A stretch of DNA of 64,000 nt from Saccharopolyspora erythraea NRRL 2338 (GTDB lineage Bacteria > Actinomycetota > Actinomycetes > Mycobacteriales > Pseudonocardiaceae): contig NC_009142.1 of the NCBI RefSeq assembly GCF_000062885.1, positions 2,531,584-2,595,583 of the forward strand, given 5' to 3'. A program made the translations under genes and the position numbers. Below are positions 1 through 10,522 of the stretch, piece by piece. Each line of letters starts with the position of its first letter. Positions within the stretch are counted from its first letter, which is position 1. The notes under the pieces were generated by a model, which was not told where the DNA came from, did not search any database, and saw only the letters and a program-made list of their open reading frames with translations.

Positions 1-3000
1 TGCTGGCCGACTACCGCGTGGACCTGCCCGTGTGGGTGTGCGGGGGGATCGGACCGCACACCGCCGCCGGGGCCGTCGCGGGCGGTGCCGCCGGAGTCGT
101 GCTCGACAGCCAGCTCGGCCTGTTCCCGGAGAGCAGCGCTCCACGCCGGTTGCGCGAACAGCTGGCGCGCGCCGACGGTTCTGGGACGGTGGTCGTCGAC
201 GGTCACCGGGTGCTCGCCGCCGGGACGCCGGAAGAACCCGGGACCGGCTCGCGACCGGTGCCGTTCGGGCAGGACGCGCACCTCGCGTCCCTGTTCGCCC
301 GCCGCTACGGTACGGCCGAGCAAGCGGTGCGCGACATCGCGGCGATCCTCGCCCGGCCCGCGCAGGACGTCGACCCGGTGGCCCAGGGCGCACCGCTGCG
401 CCGAACGCTCGGCGCCGACCTCGCCGTCGCCCAGGGCCCGATGACGCGGGTGAGCGACCAACCGGAGTTCGCCGGGTCCGTGGCCGAGCGCGGCGGTGTG
501 CCGTTCGTGGCCGTCGCACTGGCCGACGGTGCCCGCACCACCGAACTCCTGCGCCGCACTGCCGACGTCGTCGGTGACCGGCCCTGGGGCGCGGGCATCC
601 TCGGCTTCGTCTCCGACGACCTGCGCGCGCAGCAACTGGAGGCGATCCGCCGGGTGCGGCCCCGCTGCGTGTTGATCGCCGGGGGCAAGCCGGGGCAGGC
701 CGCGCGGCTCGAGGCCGAGGGGATGGCGACCTACCTGCACGTGCCGTCGCCGATCCTGCTGCGCCAGTACCTCGACGCGGGTGCCCGGCGCTTCGTGTTC
801 GAGGGTTCGGAGTGCGGCGGGCACATCGGGCCGCATTCGAGCTTCTCCCTGTGGGAGGCGCAGCTCGACGTGCTCGGCGGTTTCCTCGACGAGCACCCGG
901 ACGCCCGGGTCGAGGTGTTCTTCGCCGGTGGGGTGCACGACGGGCGGTCGGCCGCGATGGTCGCGGCGATGGCGGCGCCGGTCGCCGCGCGGGGTGCGGG
1001 CGTCGGGGTCCTGTTGGGTACCGCCTACCTGTTCACCGAGGAAGCCGTCGCGCACGGTGCGATCACCGAGCTCTTCCAGCGCCGCGCGGTCGAAGCCGGC
1101 TCGACGGCGACGCTGGAGACCGCGCCCGGACACCTGACCCGCTGCCTGCACAGCCCGTTCGTCGAGGAGTTCCGCACCGCCTCGCGGGAGCTGCACGCCG
1201 ACGGCGTGCAGGCGCAGGAGCGGTGGCGACGGCTGGAGGAGCTCAACACCGGCCGGTTGCGGGTCGCCAGCAAGGGGATCCGCAGGGAAGGCGCCGACCT
1301 GGTCGCCGTGGGCGAGCGGGAACAACTCGCCGAGGGCATGTACATGGCGGGCCAGGTCGCGGTCCTGCGCGAGGAGACCACCGACATCGCCTCGCTGCAC
1401 CGCGCCGTGACCGAAGAGGCCGCCGCCCTGCTGCGCGACCGCGCCGCGCAGAGCAGGGCGACGGTCGCGGAACCGCGTCGTGAACCCCTGGACGTGGCCA
1501 TCGTCGGCATGGCGTGCGTGTTCCCCGGCGCGCCGGACCTGCCGGCGTTCTGGTCCAACGTCCTGCGCGGAGTGGACTCGGTGACCGAGGTGCCGCCGGA
1601 ACGATGGAACACCGAGGTCTACCACCGGCCACCGGAAGAGGCCGAGCCCGGTACGACACCGTCGAAGTGGGGCGGTTTCCTCCCGCCGGTGGCCTTCGAC
1701 CCGCTGTCGTTCGGCATCCCGCCCGCTTCGATGGGCAGTATCGACCCGTCCCAGCTGCTCAGCCTCCAGACCGCCCGCCGTGCGCTGGAGGACGCCGGAT
1801 ACGGCGAGCGGGCTTTCGACCGCGTGCGCACCAGCGTGATCTTCGGTGCCGAGTCCGGCGGCGACCTGGCCGACGCCGGGGTGCTGCGCGCCTTGCTCCC
1901 GGCCTACCTCGAGGTGCTGCCGCCGGAGCTCGACGAGCAACTGCCGAAGCTCACCGAGGACTCGTTCCCGGGCACGCTGGCCAACGTCATCGCCGGGCGC
2001 ATCGCCAACCGGCTCGACCTCGGCGGGGCGAACTACACCGTCGACGCGGCGTGCGGGTCGTCGCTGGCCGCGATGGACCTGGCCTGCAAGGAACTGGTCC
2101 AGGGCAGCAGCGACATGGTCCTGTGCGGGGCAGTCGACCTGCACAACGGCATCAACGACTACCTGATGTTCGCCTCGGCCGGGGCGTTGTCGCCTACCGG
2201 CAGGTGCAGGCCCTTCGACAGCGCGGCCGACGGCATCGCTCTCGGCGAGGGGGTCGCTTGCCTGGTGCTCAAGCGGCTCGGCGACGCGGAGCGGGCGGGC
2301 GACCGGGTGTACGCGGTGGTCAAGGGCATCGGCGCGGCCAGCGACGGACGCTCGCTCGGGCTCACCGCCCCGCGCCCGGAGGGGCAGCACCGCGCGCTGG
2401 AGCGCGCGTACCGGGCCGCGGGCGTGGCGCCGTCCGGCATCGGGGCGATCGAGGCGCACGGTACCGGAACGGTGGTCGGCGACGGTACCGAGCTGAGAAC
2501 CCTCACGCGCTTCTTCACCGAGGCCGGGGCCCGGCCGGGAGGCTGCGCGCTCGGCTCGGTCAAGAGCCAGATCGGGCACACCAAGTGCGCCGCCGGGCTG
2601 GCCGGTGTGATCAAGACGGCCCTGTCGCTGTCCTTCGGGGTGCACCCGCCGACGCTGCACCTGCGGCAGCCGAACCCGGCGTGGGATCCGGACTCCAGTC
2701 CCTTCCGGTTCACCACCTCCGCCCGGCCGTGGACCGCGCCGCGTTCCGAGCGGGCGGCCGGAGTCAGCGCGTTCGGCTTCGGCGGGACGAACTTCCACGC
2801 GGTGCTCACCGCCGGCCCGGCCGGTGCGGCCGAACGGCACGGGATGCGCGACTGGGACTGCGAGCTGTTCCTCTTCCGCGGCAGGGGAGCCCGCGACGCG
2901 ATGGGAGAACTCCTCGCTCTCGCGGAGCGGGCAGAGCTGCCGCTGCACGCGCTGGCCGCCACGGCTTCGGAACGGGCGGAACAGGAGTCCGGCTCGGTGC

Positions 3001-6000
3001 GGTTCGCCGTGGTGGCCTCCGACCCGGCCGAGCTCGCGGAGTCGCTGCGGGCCGCCCTGGCCGGCGAAGAGGCACCCGGGCTCTTCGCTGCGGAGGAAGA
3101 CCGCGATCCGGGGCGGCTGGCGCTGCTGTTCCCCGGCCAGGGGAGCCAGCGGCCGGGGATGCTCGCCGGGCTGTTCGTCGCGCTTCCCGAGCTGCGCCAC
3201 CTGCTCGACGTCGACCCGGCCGTCTCGGCGGTCGTCTACCCGCCACACGCCTTCGATCCCTCGGTCGCAGCCGCGCAGTTCGAGGCACTGCGCGACACCA
3301 GGATCGCGCAACCCGCGCTCGGAATCGTTGAAACCGCGTTGTGCGAACTCCTCGCCCGCCTGGAGGTGCGGCCGGACGCGCTCGCCGGGCACAGCTACGG
3401 GGAGCTCGTCGCGCTTTCGGTCGCCGGGTCCTACGACTACCCTGCGCTGCTGCGGATGAGCCGCCGCAGGGCCGAGTCCATCCTCGAGGCCACCGGTGAC
3501 GACCCCGGAGCGATGGCCGCGGTGCAAGGGTCCGAAGTGGACGTCGCAGTGGCGCTGGGCGCGCTCGACGTGGTCGTTGCCAACCACAACTCCCCGGAGC
3601 AGGTCGTCATCTCGGGGACGACCGGGGCGGTCGAGGAGGCGGTCCGGCTGCTGCGGGAGAAGTCGTTCGGCGTGAAGCCGGTCCCGGTCGCGTGCGCGTT
3701 CCACAGCCCGTTGGTCGCCGGGGCCCGGGACGGCTTCGCCCCGGCGGTTGCGGCCGAACGCGTCCACCCGCCGCGCATACCGGTCTGGTCGAACCGCACC
3801 GCCCGCCCTTACGACGCGGTGGACGCGGAGCAGGTGCGCGCGGAGCTCTGCGCGCAGATCGGCGCACCGGTGCGGTTCGCCGAACAGATCGAGGACATGT
3901 ACGCCACGGGGGTGCGGACTTTCGTCGAGGTGGGACCGGGCTCGGTGCTGACCGGTTTCGTCCGGTCGGTCCTGGGCGACCGGACTTACTCGGCTATCGC
4001 ATGCGACCCCGGTACCGGAGGCGGCCTGCGGGGACTGCTGACGGCGGCGGCGCGCCTGGCTGTGGCCGGTGTGGAGGTGCGGACCGAGTGGCTGTTCCGC
4101 GGCCGCGCCGGGATCGGGGAGCCGGTCGGCGCGGACTGGGTCGTCGACGGCCACCGGGTCCGCAGGAAGGACGGCGGCCGGGTGCCCAACGGGCTCCTGC
4201 CCGCCCGGCGGCGGCCGATCGCGGTGGTCGCGGCGACGGAGACATCGGAGACGACAGTGGATGAACGTGAACGGATCGTTAACGAGTTTCTGCGCGGCAG
4301 CAGGGAGATGGTGGCGGCGCAGCGCGACGTGCTTCTCGGCTACCTCGACGCGTCCCGCGCGCCCGCACCGGAGCAGCCGGCACCCGCCATGCCCACCCGG
4401 CACGGGGCCGAGGTGGAGCGGGTCGAGGACCTGCCGACTGCCCGGCCGTCCGCGCCGGAGACCGGCGAAGAGATCGACGCGCACCGGGTCGTCGTCGAGG
4501 TGATCGGAAAGCGCACCGGCTATCCCGCCGAGTTGGTCACCGGCGATCTCGACCTGGAGACCGACCTGTCCATCGACTCGATCAAACGCACCGAGATCGC
4601 GGGCATCCTGCTCGCCGAGCTCGGGATCCAGGGCGGGGTGAGCGCGGACGAGCAGGAAGAACTGAGCAGGCAGCGGACGGTGAACTCGATCGTGCGATGG
4701 ATCGAGCAGCGCACTGGAGGCGGCAGCGCGGTGCAGCGCCTGGTCATGCGCGTCGTACCGGCGGCCGAGATCGCCAACCACGAGACCTGCGAGGTGGGCG
4801 AGAAGGTCGTGGCCGTGGTGCACGAACCGTCGCAGTCGCTCCTGCGCGACGCCGTGCGCGACGAACTCGAACGCCACGGAGCGACGGTGCTGACCTCGCA
4901 GCACGACGAACTGCCGTCCGGCCGTTTCGACGTGCTGCTGTGCCTGAACCCGCTGGCGGGGAGCGACGAGCCCGTCGTCCCGCAGGTCTTCGGCCTGCTG
5001 CGCGACGCGGCGGCACGCGGCGCCTCGGCGCTGCTGGTCGCCGCCCCGCTCGCCGCCGACGCGGCACCGCACGACCACGCGGCGGGATTGCGCGGACTGC
5101 TGCGCGCGGTGTGCAGGGAGCGCGATGACCTGGCGGGCAAGCTGGTCGAGCTCGAGGTGGGCGAGCCCGCCGCAACCGCGCGCGAGCTGGTGAGGGAGCT
5201 GCGCACCGACGACCGCATCCCGGTGGTCCAGCGGCGCGCCGACGTGCGCACGGGCTTCCGGCTCGAACCCGAACCCCTCGACCGCCGCCCGCTGCCCGAG
5301 GCCGCCGACCTCGGGCTCGACGAGAACTCGGTGGTGCTGCTGGTCGGCGGTGCCCGCGGAATCACCGCCCGCTTCGCGCGCGAGCTGGCGGCCACGACCG
5401 GGTGCCGCGTCGAACTGGTCGGCCGCACGCCGTGCCCCGCCGCGCCGGAGGATACGGCCACCGCGGGGGTCACCGATCCGCAGGAGTTGCGACGGGTGCT
5501 GGCCGCGGACGCGTCCTCGCTGGCCGAGGCCGAGCGGCAGGTCCACGCGCTCCTCGCGCGCCGCGAGGTCGCGCGGACGCTGGAGGAGATCCGCGCCACC
5601 GGAAGCCCGGTGACGTACCACAGCATCGACGTGCGCGACGGCGCCGCGCTTGGCCACCTGGTGAAAGACCTGCACACCGCGCACGGCGGGATCGACGGCG
5701 TCGTGCACGCCGCCGGGGTCATCGACGATCGGCGCATGGCGGAGAAGGACGACGCCTCGTTCCGCGACGTCTTCGCCACCAAGGCCGAGTCGGCCAAAGT
5801 GCTGCTGGACGCGCTCTCCCAACTCGGTGCGAGACCCCGGTTCGTTACCTTCTTCGGCAGCATCGCCGCGGTGCTCGGCAACCAGGGCCAGACCGACTAC
5901 GCCGCCGCCAACGACGCGCTCGAATCGCTCGGCGCGGCCTGGTCCGCCCGCACCGGCAACCGCGTGCTGACCGTGCACTGGGGGCCGTGGGCGCCCAGCG

Positions 6001-6155
6001 CGGAACACGGCGGGATGGTGTCGGCCGAACTGGCCCGCGAGTACGAGCGTCGCGGAGTGCGGCTGATCGACCCCGGCGACGGGCCCGCGTGCCTGTTGCG
6101 CGAACTCGCGTACGGCACGGCGGAGTCCGTGGTCTACGCGGCGTCGACGTGGTGA
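1..6155 (+). CDS. PUFA-synthase-like polyketide synthase: FMN reductase (PfaD-like)-KS-AT-ACP-KR, 5' end missing
   Basis: The frame is open to the left edge, so the N-terminus is missing; residues are counted from the GTG at 18. Domains in order: a nitronate-monooxygenase/PfaD-type FMN barrel (1-470, with SECGGHIGPH near 269), a ketosynthase (490-935, active Cys679 in DAACGSS, His in EAHGTGT and GHTKCAAG), an acyltransferase (1030-1330, Ser1126 in GHSYGE), one ACP (Ser1521 in SIDSIKR, the PUFA-type motif) and a ketoreductase (1765-2045, VGGARGIT and YAAAND). Members of this family build chains iteratively, and the barrel normally acts as the trans enoylreductase. Its fusion to the KS protein is unusual. 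The stop overlaps the next start (GTGA). DH and PPTase are supplied by the next gene. PUFA/glycolipid-type synthase is well supported; the product is unknown. Confidence 0.88.
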   Translation, partial: LADYRVDLPVWVCGGIGPHTAAGAVAGGAAGVVLDSQLGLFPESSAPRRLREQLARADGSGTVVVDGHRVLAAGTPEEPGTGSRPVPFGQDAHLASLFARRYGTAEQAVRDIAAILARPAQDVDPVAQGAPLRRTLGADLAVAQGPMTRVSDQPEFAGSVAERGGVPFVAVALADGARTTELLRRTADVVGDRPWGAGILGFVSDDLRAQQLEAIRRVRPRCVLIAGGKPGQAARLEAEGMATYLHVPSPILLRQYLDAGARRFVFEGSECGGHIGPHSSFSLWEAQLDVLGGFLDEHPDARVEVFFAGGVHDGRSAAMVAAMAAPVAARGAGVGVLLGTAYLFTEEAVAHGAITELFQRRAVEAGSTATLETAPGHLTRCLHSPFVEEFRTASRELHADGVQAQERWRRLEELNTGRLRVASKGIRREGADLVAVGEREQLAEGMYMAGQVAVLREETTDIASLHRAVTEEAAALLRDRAAQSRATVAEPRREPLDVAIVGMACVFPGAPDLPAFWSNVLRGVDSVTEVPPERWNTEVYHRPPEEAEPGTTPSKWGGFLPPVAFDPLSFGIPPASMGSIDPSQLLSLQTARRALEDAGYGERAFDRVRTSVIFGAESGGDLADAGVLRALLPAYLEVLPPELDEQLPKLTEDSFPGTLANVIAGRIANRLDLGGANYTVDAACGSSLAAMDLACKELVQGSSDMVLCGAVDLHNGINDYLMFASAGALSPTGRCRPFDSAADGIALGEGVACLVLKRLGDAERAGDRVYAVVKGIGAASDGRSLGLTAPRPEGQHRALERAYRAAGVAPSGIGAIEAHGTGTVVGDGTELRTLTRFFTEAGARPGGCALGSVKSQIGHTKCAAGLAGVIKTALSLSFGVHPPTLHLRQPNPAWDPDSSPFRFTTSARPWTAPRSERAAGVSAFGFGGTNFHAVLTAGPAGAAERHGMRDWDCELFLFRGRGARDAMGELLALAERAELPLHALAATASERAEQESGSVRFAVVASDPAELAESLRAALAGEEAPGLFAAEEDRDPGRLALLFPGQGSQRPGMLAGLFVALPELRHLLDVDPAVSAVVYPPHAFDPSVAAAQFEALRDTRIAQPALGIVETALCELLARLEVRPDALAGHSYGELVALSVAGSYDYPALLRMSRRRAESILEATGDDPGAMAAVQGSEVDVAVALGALDVVVANHNSPEQVVISGTTGAVEEAVRLLREKSFGVKPVPVACAFHSPLVAGARDGFAPAVAAERVHPPRIPVWSNRTARPYDAVDAEQVRAELCAQIGAPVRFAEQIEDMYATGVRTFVEVGPGSVLTGFVRSVLGDRTYSAIACDPGTGGGLRGLLTAAARLAVAGVEVRTEWLFRGRAGIGEPVGADWVVDGHRVRRKDGGRVPNGLLPARRRPIAVVAATETSETTVDERERIVNEFLRGSREMVAAQRDVLLGYLDASRAPAPEQPAPAMPTRHGAEVERVEDLPTARPSAPETGEEIDAHRVVVEVIGKRTGYPAELVTGDLDLETDLSIDSIKRTEIAGILLAELGIQGGVSADEQEELSRQRTVNSIVRWIEQRTGGGSAVQRLVMRVVPAAEIANHETCEVGEKVVAVVHEPSQSLLRDAVRDELERHGATVLTSQHDELPSGRFDVLLCLNPLAGSDEPVVPQVFGLLRDAAARGASALLVAAPLAADAAPHDHAAGLRGLLRAVCRERDDLAGKLVELEVGEPAATARELVRELRTDDRIPVVQRRADVRTGFRLEPEPLDRRPLPEAADLGLDENSVVLLVGGARGITARFARELAATTGCRVELVGRTPCPAAPEDTATAGVTDPQELRRVLAADASSLAEAERQVHALLARREVARTLEEIRATGSPVTYHSIDVRDGAALGHLVKDLHTAHGGIDGVVHAAGVIDDRRMAEKDDASFRDVFATKAESAKVLLDALSQLGARPRFVTFFGSIAAVLGNQGQTDYAAANDALESLGAAWSARTGNRVLTVHWGPWAPSAEHGGMVSAELAREYERRGVRLIDPGDGPACLLRELAYGTAESVVYAASTW

Positions 6156-9100
6156 GCCGTCAGGAGCCGGTCGCGATCGTCGGGATGGCCGCGATGTTCC
6201 CCGGCGCGCCCGACCTCGACGCGTACTGGCACAACCTGGTCACCGGCGTCGACGCCATCACCGACGTGCCGCACGACCGCCGAGACCCGGACTTCCACGA
6301 CGCCCGCGCCGGCGGACCGCTGCCGCCGGACCGCACGTATTGCCACCGGGGCGGATTCCTCACCGAACCGGTGTCGGTCGACGCCGGTGCGTTCGGGATC
6401 ATGCCGAACTCGGTGGAGGGCATGGAACCCGACCAGCTCATCGCGCTGAAGGTCGCCGCCGACGCCGTGGCCGATGCCGGGGGACGGGCTCGGCTCCGCG
6501 ACCGCGACCGGGTCGGCGTCGTCCTCGGCCGCGGTGGCTACCTCGCGCCCGGCCTGCTGCGCTACGACCAGCGTGTCCGCACCGTGCGGCAGGTCCTGCG
6601 CACGCTGTCGGAGCTGATGCCCTCGATCGAGCCCGACCGGTTGCGCGAGGTGCGCGAGGCGCTGCTCGACCCGCTCGGGCCGGTGCGGCCGGAGTCCACG
6701 ATCGGCCTGGTGCCCAACCTGGTCGCCTCCCGGGTGGCCAACCGCCTGGATTTCGGCGGCATCGCCTACACCGTCGACGCGGCCTGCGCCTCCTCACTGG
6801 TGGCGGTGGACCACGCGGTGCGCGAGCTGACCGGTGGCCGGTGCGACGTGGTGCTGGCCGGGGGCGTGCACCACTGCCACGACGACACGCTCTGGTCGAT
6901 GTTCACCCAGCTCGGCGCGCTGTCGCCGAGCCAGCGGATCCGGCCGCTGTCGCGGGAGGCCGACGGGCTGCTGATCGGGGAGGGCACCGGCGTGGTCGTG
7001 CTCAAGCGGCTCGCCGACGCCAGGCGCGACGGCGACCGCGTCTACGCCGTCATCCGCGGCGTCGGCGGCTCCAGCGACGGCCGCCGCTCGAGCCTGCTGC
7101 ACCCGGACTCCGGCGGGCAGCTGCTGGCGCTGCGCCGCGCCTGGGAGGCGGCCGGGCTCGACCCGGCCGAGCCCGGGTCGGTGGGGCTGCTCGAAGCCCA
7201 CGGCACCGCGACCAGGGCCGGGGACGAGGCCGAGATCAGCACGCTGGCCGAGGTCTTCGGAGGGCCGGGCGGGCCACCCGCGGTGATCGGCTCGGTGAAG
7301 TCGATGATCGGCCACGCGCTGCCCGCCGCGGGGATCGCGGGCCTCATCAAGGCGGCTCTGGCCGTCCACCACCGGACGTTGCTGCCGACCCTGCACTGCG
7401 CCGACCCCAACCCGCTGCTGGAGACCACGCGGTTCGGCGTGATCGACACCGCCCGCCCCTGGGAGGACACCGGGCCGAGGCGGGCGGCGGTGAACGCGTT
7501 CGGCTTCGGCGGCGTCAACGCCCACGTCGTTCTCGAAGAATGGGAGAACCGCGTTGCGGGGCGGGTCTCCGTGCGGGAGCCGGAACGGATCCTGCGGGTG
7601 TGCGCGAGTGGTCCGGAGGAGATGCGGACCCTGCTCGATCGGCCGGACCGCGAACTACTGGGGAGCGGACCCGTGCCGACCGGCCCCTGCCGGATGGGAA
7701 TCGCCGACCCGACCGCGCATCGCCTTTCGGTGGCCCGGAAGGTGGTCGCCCGCGGACAGGGCTGGCGCGGGCGCAACGACGTCTGGTTCACCACATCCCC
7801 GCTGCTTGAAGCCCCGGACGCGAGGACGGCTTTCGTGTTCCCGGGCCTGGAAGCCGAGTTCGCCCCGCGCTGCGCGGACGTCGCCGTCCACTTCGGACTC
7901 GACGTGCCGGAGGTGTCCGACGACGACCTGTCGGCTCGTGCCGCGGCGGTGAGCGGGGTGGGCCGGTTGCTGGCCACCGCGCTGCGACGCCTCGGAGTGC
8001 GGCCGGACGGGCTCGCCGGGCACAGCATCGGGGAGTGGACCGCGATGGTCGTCGCCGGGATGCAGCCCGAGGTCAGCCAGCGCGGCGCGCTGGAGCGGTT
8101 CTGGCCCGGCGGGTTCGAGGTTCCCGAGGTAGACTTCGTGGCCCTCGGTTGCTCGGCGGAGGAGGCCGGGCGCCGGATCCGGGGCCTGCCCGAACTGGTC
8201 GTCTCGCACGACAACGCACCGCGCCAGTCCATCGTCTGCGGATCCCCGCCGGCGGTGCGGCGGCTTGCAGGGCGATGCCGGGCGGACGGCGTCTTCGCGA
8301 CGGTGCTGCCGTTCCGGTCCGGCTTCCACACGCCGATGTTCGAGCCCTACCTCGCGCCGTTCGCGCGCCTGCTCGCCGAGCTGGAGCTGCGTGCGCCCGA
8401 GGTGCCGGTCTGGTCGGCGACGACGGCCGCGCCCTATCCGGCCGAGCCCGGGGAGATCCGGGAGCGCTACCTGGAGCACCTGGTGCGCGCAGTGCGGTTC
8501 CGCGATCTCACCGAGGCGATGCACGCGGCGGGCTTCCGGGTGTTCGTGCAGATGGGGCCCGGTCAGCTCGCGTCGTTCATCGCCGACACCCTCGGCGACC
8601 GGCCGCACCTGGCGGTGAGCGCAGGATCCGCGCGGCGGGACGGTATGGCGCAGTTGCGCCGGGTGCTGACGGCGCTGTGGGTCGAGGGGGCGGCACCGGA
8701 CTTCGACGCGTTGGACGGCCGCACCGGCGGAGGGTCCGGCACCGTGCGGCTCAGCACTGGCACGCGTCTGCTGTCGGTCGCCCCGCACACGCGGGGTCTG
8801 CTGGACCGCGCGCCGGGCGTGCGGCCCGGGCGGCTCGGCGGCGGTGTCGCGGCGGAGTTCGACGGCCTGCTCGAGCAGACCAGGCAGGCCGCCGTGGTGG
8901 TGGCGGAGGCGGCCGCTGAGCGTGCTCGTCGCGACAATCGGTCCGCACCCCTGAAAACCGCCCAGACACCGCAGTCGGATGAACGAACTGCGGTGCTGCC
9001 GGTGTCGCTGCGCACGATGCCCTACCTGCGCGACCACCGCTTCTTCCGCCAGCGCGCGGACTGGCCCGACGAAACCGACCGCAGGCCGGTGGTCCCCGCC

Positions 9101-10522
9101 ACCACCCTGATCGACCTCGTGTTGTCCGAAGTGGAGCGTGCGTGGCCCGGAGGGGTGGTCGTCGCCGTGCACGATGCGAGGTTCCACCGCTGGCTGGTCG
9201 CCGCGCCCGACCGCGATGTGCCGGTGCGCATGCGGCGCGATGGCGCGATGGTGTCGGTGTCGGTCGGGGAGTTCGCCTCCATGGCGGTGGAGATCGCAGG
9301 CAGCTACCCGCGCACCGCGCTGTGCGAGGAGACCGGCTCCGGCGCACCGGCACCGATGACCGCGAGCGAGGTGTACCGGCAGCGGGAGATGTTCCACGGC
9401 CCCGGGTTCCAGGGGCTCACCGACATCACCTCGATGGGGCCCGAGCACATCAGCGGGGAGATCACGGCTCCGGCGGCCCCGGGCGCACTGCTGGACAACG
9501 CGGGCCAGCTGCTGGGCTGCTGGCTGATGGCCAGGGAGCCCGACCGCCTGCTGGCGTTCCCGTCCGGGATGGGCCGGATCACCTTCTTCGGCCCGCAGCC
9601 GCCGCCGGGCGCGCACCTGAGCTGCCACGTGCGGGCCCGCACGCCGGACTCCTCCACGCTGGAGATGGACGCCCATCTGGTCCACAAGGGACAGGTCTGG
9701 GTCGAGATCACGGCGTGGCGCGACGTCCGGCTCGAGTGTGACCGCCGCGCGCACCGCGTCTACGCGTTCCCGCAGCGGAACATGCTCTCTGAGCGCAGGC
9801 CCGGTGGCTGGACGCTGGTGGAGGACCGCTGGCCCGGCCCCGCGTCGCGCGACATCTACGCGGGAATCCACCTCAGCGCACCGGAACGCGAGGTCTACGA
9901 CGGGCTGCGGCCGGGTCGGCAGCGGCACTGGCTGCTCGGGCGCATCGCGGTGAAGGACGCCGTGCGGTCGTGGCTGTGGCAGCACGGCGAACGGTCGGTC
10001 TACCCGGCCGAGATCCACGTGCGCAACGACGAGCGCGGCAGGCCGTATGTCACCGGCAGGCACCGGGAGCTGCCCGCGTTCGCGGTCTCCCTGGCCCACA
10101 GCGGGGACATCGCGGTCGCGCTGGTGCGGGCGGGCGCCCACGGCCCCGCCACCGGGATCGACGCGCAGCAGGTCACGCCGATGTCGCCCGCGCTGCGGAC
10201 CGCGCTCACCGGAGCCGAGCACGAGCTGCTGGCCTCGCTGGCGGGCACCGGCGACGAGGCGCTGTGGTTCACGCGGTTCTGGGCGGCCAAGGAAGCCGTC
10301 GGCAAGGCCCTCGGTACCGGGCTGGCCGGCACGCCGCAGGACCTCGTCGTGGTCGCCGCCGACAGGAGCAGGGCGCGCGTCTCGGTGCGCACCCGCGGCG
10401 AGCCGCGGGGACGCGCCTTCGTCGTCGAGCACGTCCAGGTTTCGGGCAGAAGCGCGAACGACTACGTCGTCACCTGGACCGTCGAGGAACAACGGGAGAT
10501 CACCTTGGAGAAGCTGCCATGA
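6152..10522 (+). CDS. PUFA-synthase-like polyketide synthase: KS-AT-DH-phosphopantetheinyl transferase
   Basis: The protein has 1456 residues. I chose GTG 6152 because it overlaps the preceding stop (GTGA) and the KS begins at once. The ketosynthase spans about 4-440 (Cys212 in DAACASS, His in EAHGTATR and IGHALPAAG). The acyltransferase spans about 555-870 (Ser625 in GHSIGE). A hotdog dehydratase follows at about 940-1200 (His962 in LRDHRFF, Asp1115 in LLDNAGQ). An Sfp-type phosphopantetheinyl transferase makes up the C-terminus (about 1225-1450, GIDAQ and WAAKEAVGKALG). There is no ACP or KR, so it must work on an ACP carried by the first protein or by the small downstream protein. The built-in PPTase would let the cluster activate its own carriers, as enediyne and PUFA systems do. 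The stop overlaps the ACP start. Confidence 0.87.
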   Translation: MSRQEPVAIVGMAAMFPGAPDLDAYWHNLVTGVDAITDVPHDRRDPDFHDARAGGPLPPDRTYCHRGGFLTEPVSVDAGAFGIMPNSVEGMEPDQLIALKVAADAVADAGGRARLRDRDRVGVVLGRGGYLAPGLLRYDQRVRTVRQVLRTLSELMPSIEPDRLREVREALLDPLGPVRPESTIGLVPNLVASRVANRLDFGGIAYTVDAACASSLVAVDHAVRELTGGRCDVVLAGGVHHCHDDTLWSMFTQLGALSPSQRIRPLSREADGLLIGEGTGVVVLKRLADARRDGDRVYAVIRGVGGSSDGRRSSLLHPDSGGQLLALRRAWEAAGLDPAEPGSVGLLEAHGTATRAGDEAEISTLAEVFGGPGGPPAVIGSVKSMIGHALPAAGIAGLIKAALAVHHRTLLPTLHCADPNPLLETTRFGVIDTARPWEDTGPRRAAVNAFGFGGVNAHVVLEEWENRVAGRVSVREPERILRVCASGPEEMRTLLDRPDRELLGSGPVPTGPCRMGIADPTAHRLSVARKVVARGQGWRGRNDVWFTTSPLLEAPDARTAFVFPGLEAEFAPRCADVAVHFGLDVPEVSDDDLSARAAAVSGVGRLLATALRRLGVRPDGLAGHSIGEWTAMVVAGMQPEVSQRGALERFWPGGFEVPEVDFVALGCSAEEAGRRIRGLPELVVSHDNAPRQSIVCGSPPAVRRLAGRCRADGVFATVLPFRSGFHTPMFEPYLAPFARLLAELELRAPEVPVWSATTAAPYPAEPGEIRERYLEHLVRAVRFRDLTEAMHAAGFRVFVQMGPGQLASFIADTLGDRPHLAVSAGSARRDGMAQLRRVLTALWVEGAAPDFDALDGRTGGGSGTVRLSTGTRLLSVAPHTRGLLDRAPGVRPGRLGGGVAAEFDGLLEQTRQAAVVVAEAAAERARRDNRSAPLKTAQTPQSDERTAVLPVSLRTMPYLRDHRFFRQRADWPDETDRRPVVPATTLIDLVLSEVERAWPGGVVVAVHDARFHRWLVAAPDRDVPVRMRRDGAMVSVSVGEFASMAVEIAGSYPRTALCEETGSGAPAPMTASEVYRQREMFHGPGFQGLTDITSMGPEHISGEITAPAAPGALLDNAGQLLGCWLMAREPDRLLAFPSGMGRITFFGPQPPPGAHLSCHVRARTPDSSTLEMDAHLVHKGQVWVEITAWRDVRLECDRRAHRVYAFPQRNMLSERRPGGWTLVEDRWPGPASRDIYAGIHLSAPEREVYDGLRPGRQRHWLLGRIAVKDAVRSWLWQHGERSVYPAEIHVRNDERGRPYVTGRHRELPAFAVSLAHSGDIAVALVRAGAHGPATGIDAQQVTPMSPALRTALTGAEHELLASLAGTGDEALWFTRFWAAKEAVGKALGTGLAGTPQDLVVVAADRSRARVSVRTRGEPRGRAFVVEHVQVSGRSANDYVVTWTVEEQREITLEKLP

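Noticed and set aside
4520-5881. 453-codon antisense frame under the ACP-KR region
   Set aside because: It is Ser/Arg/Thr-rich with no motif, and lies opposite conserved ACP and KR sequence.
7655-10492. 945-codon open frame antisense to the second synthase
   Set aside because: The plus strand here encodes clear AT, DH and PPTase domains. The minus-frame product is low-complexity Arg/Gly/Ala and is a by-product of GC-rich third positions.
1-10522. Enediyne polyketide synthase
   Set aside because: The built-in PPTase is suggestive, but the activities are split over two proteins with two KS domains and a PfaD-like barrel. The small conserved enediyne companion genes and hotdog thioesterase are absent.
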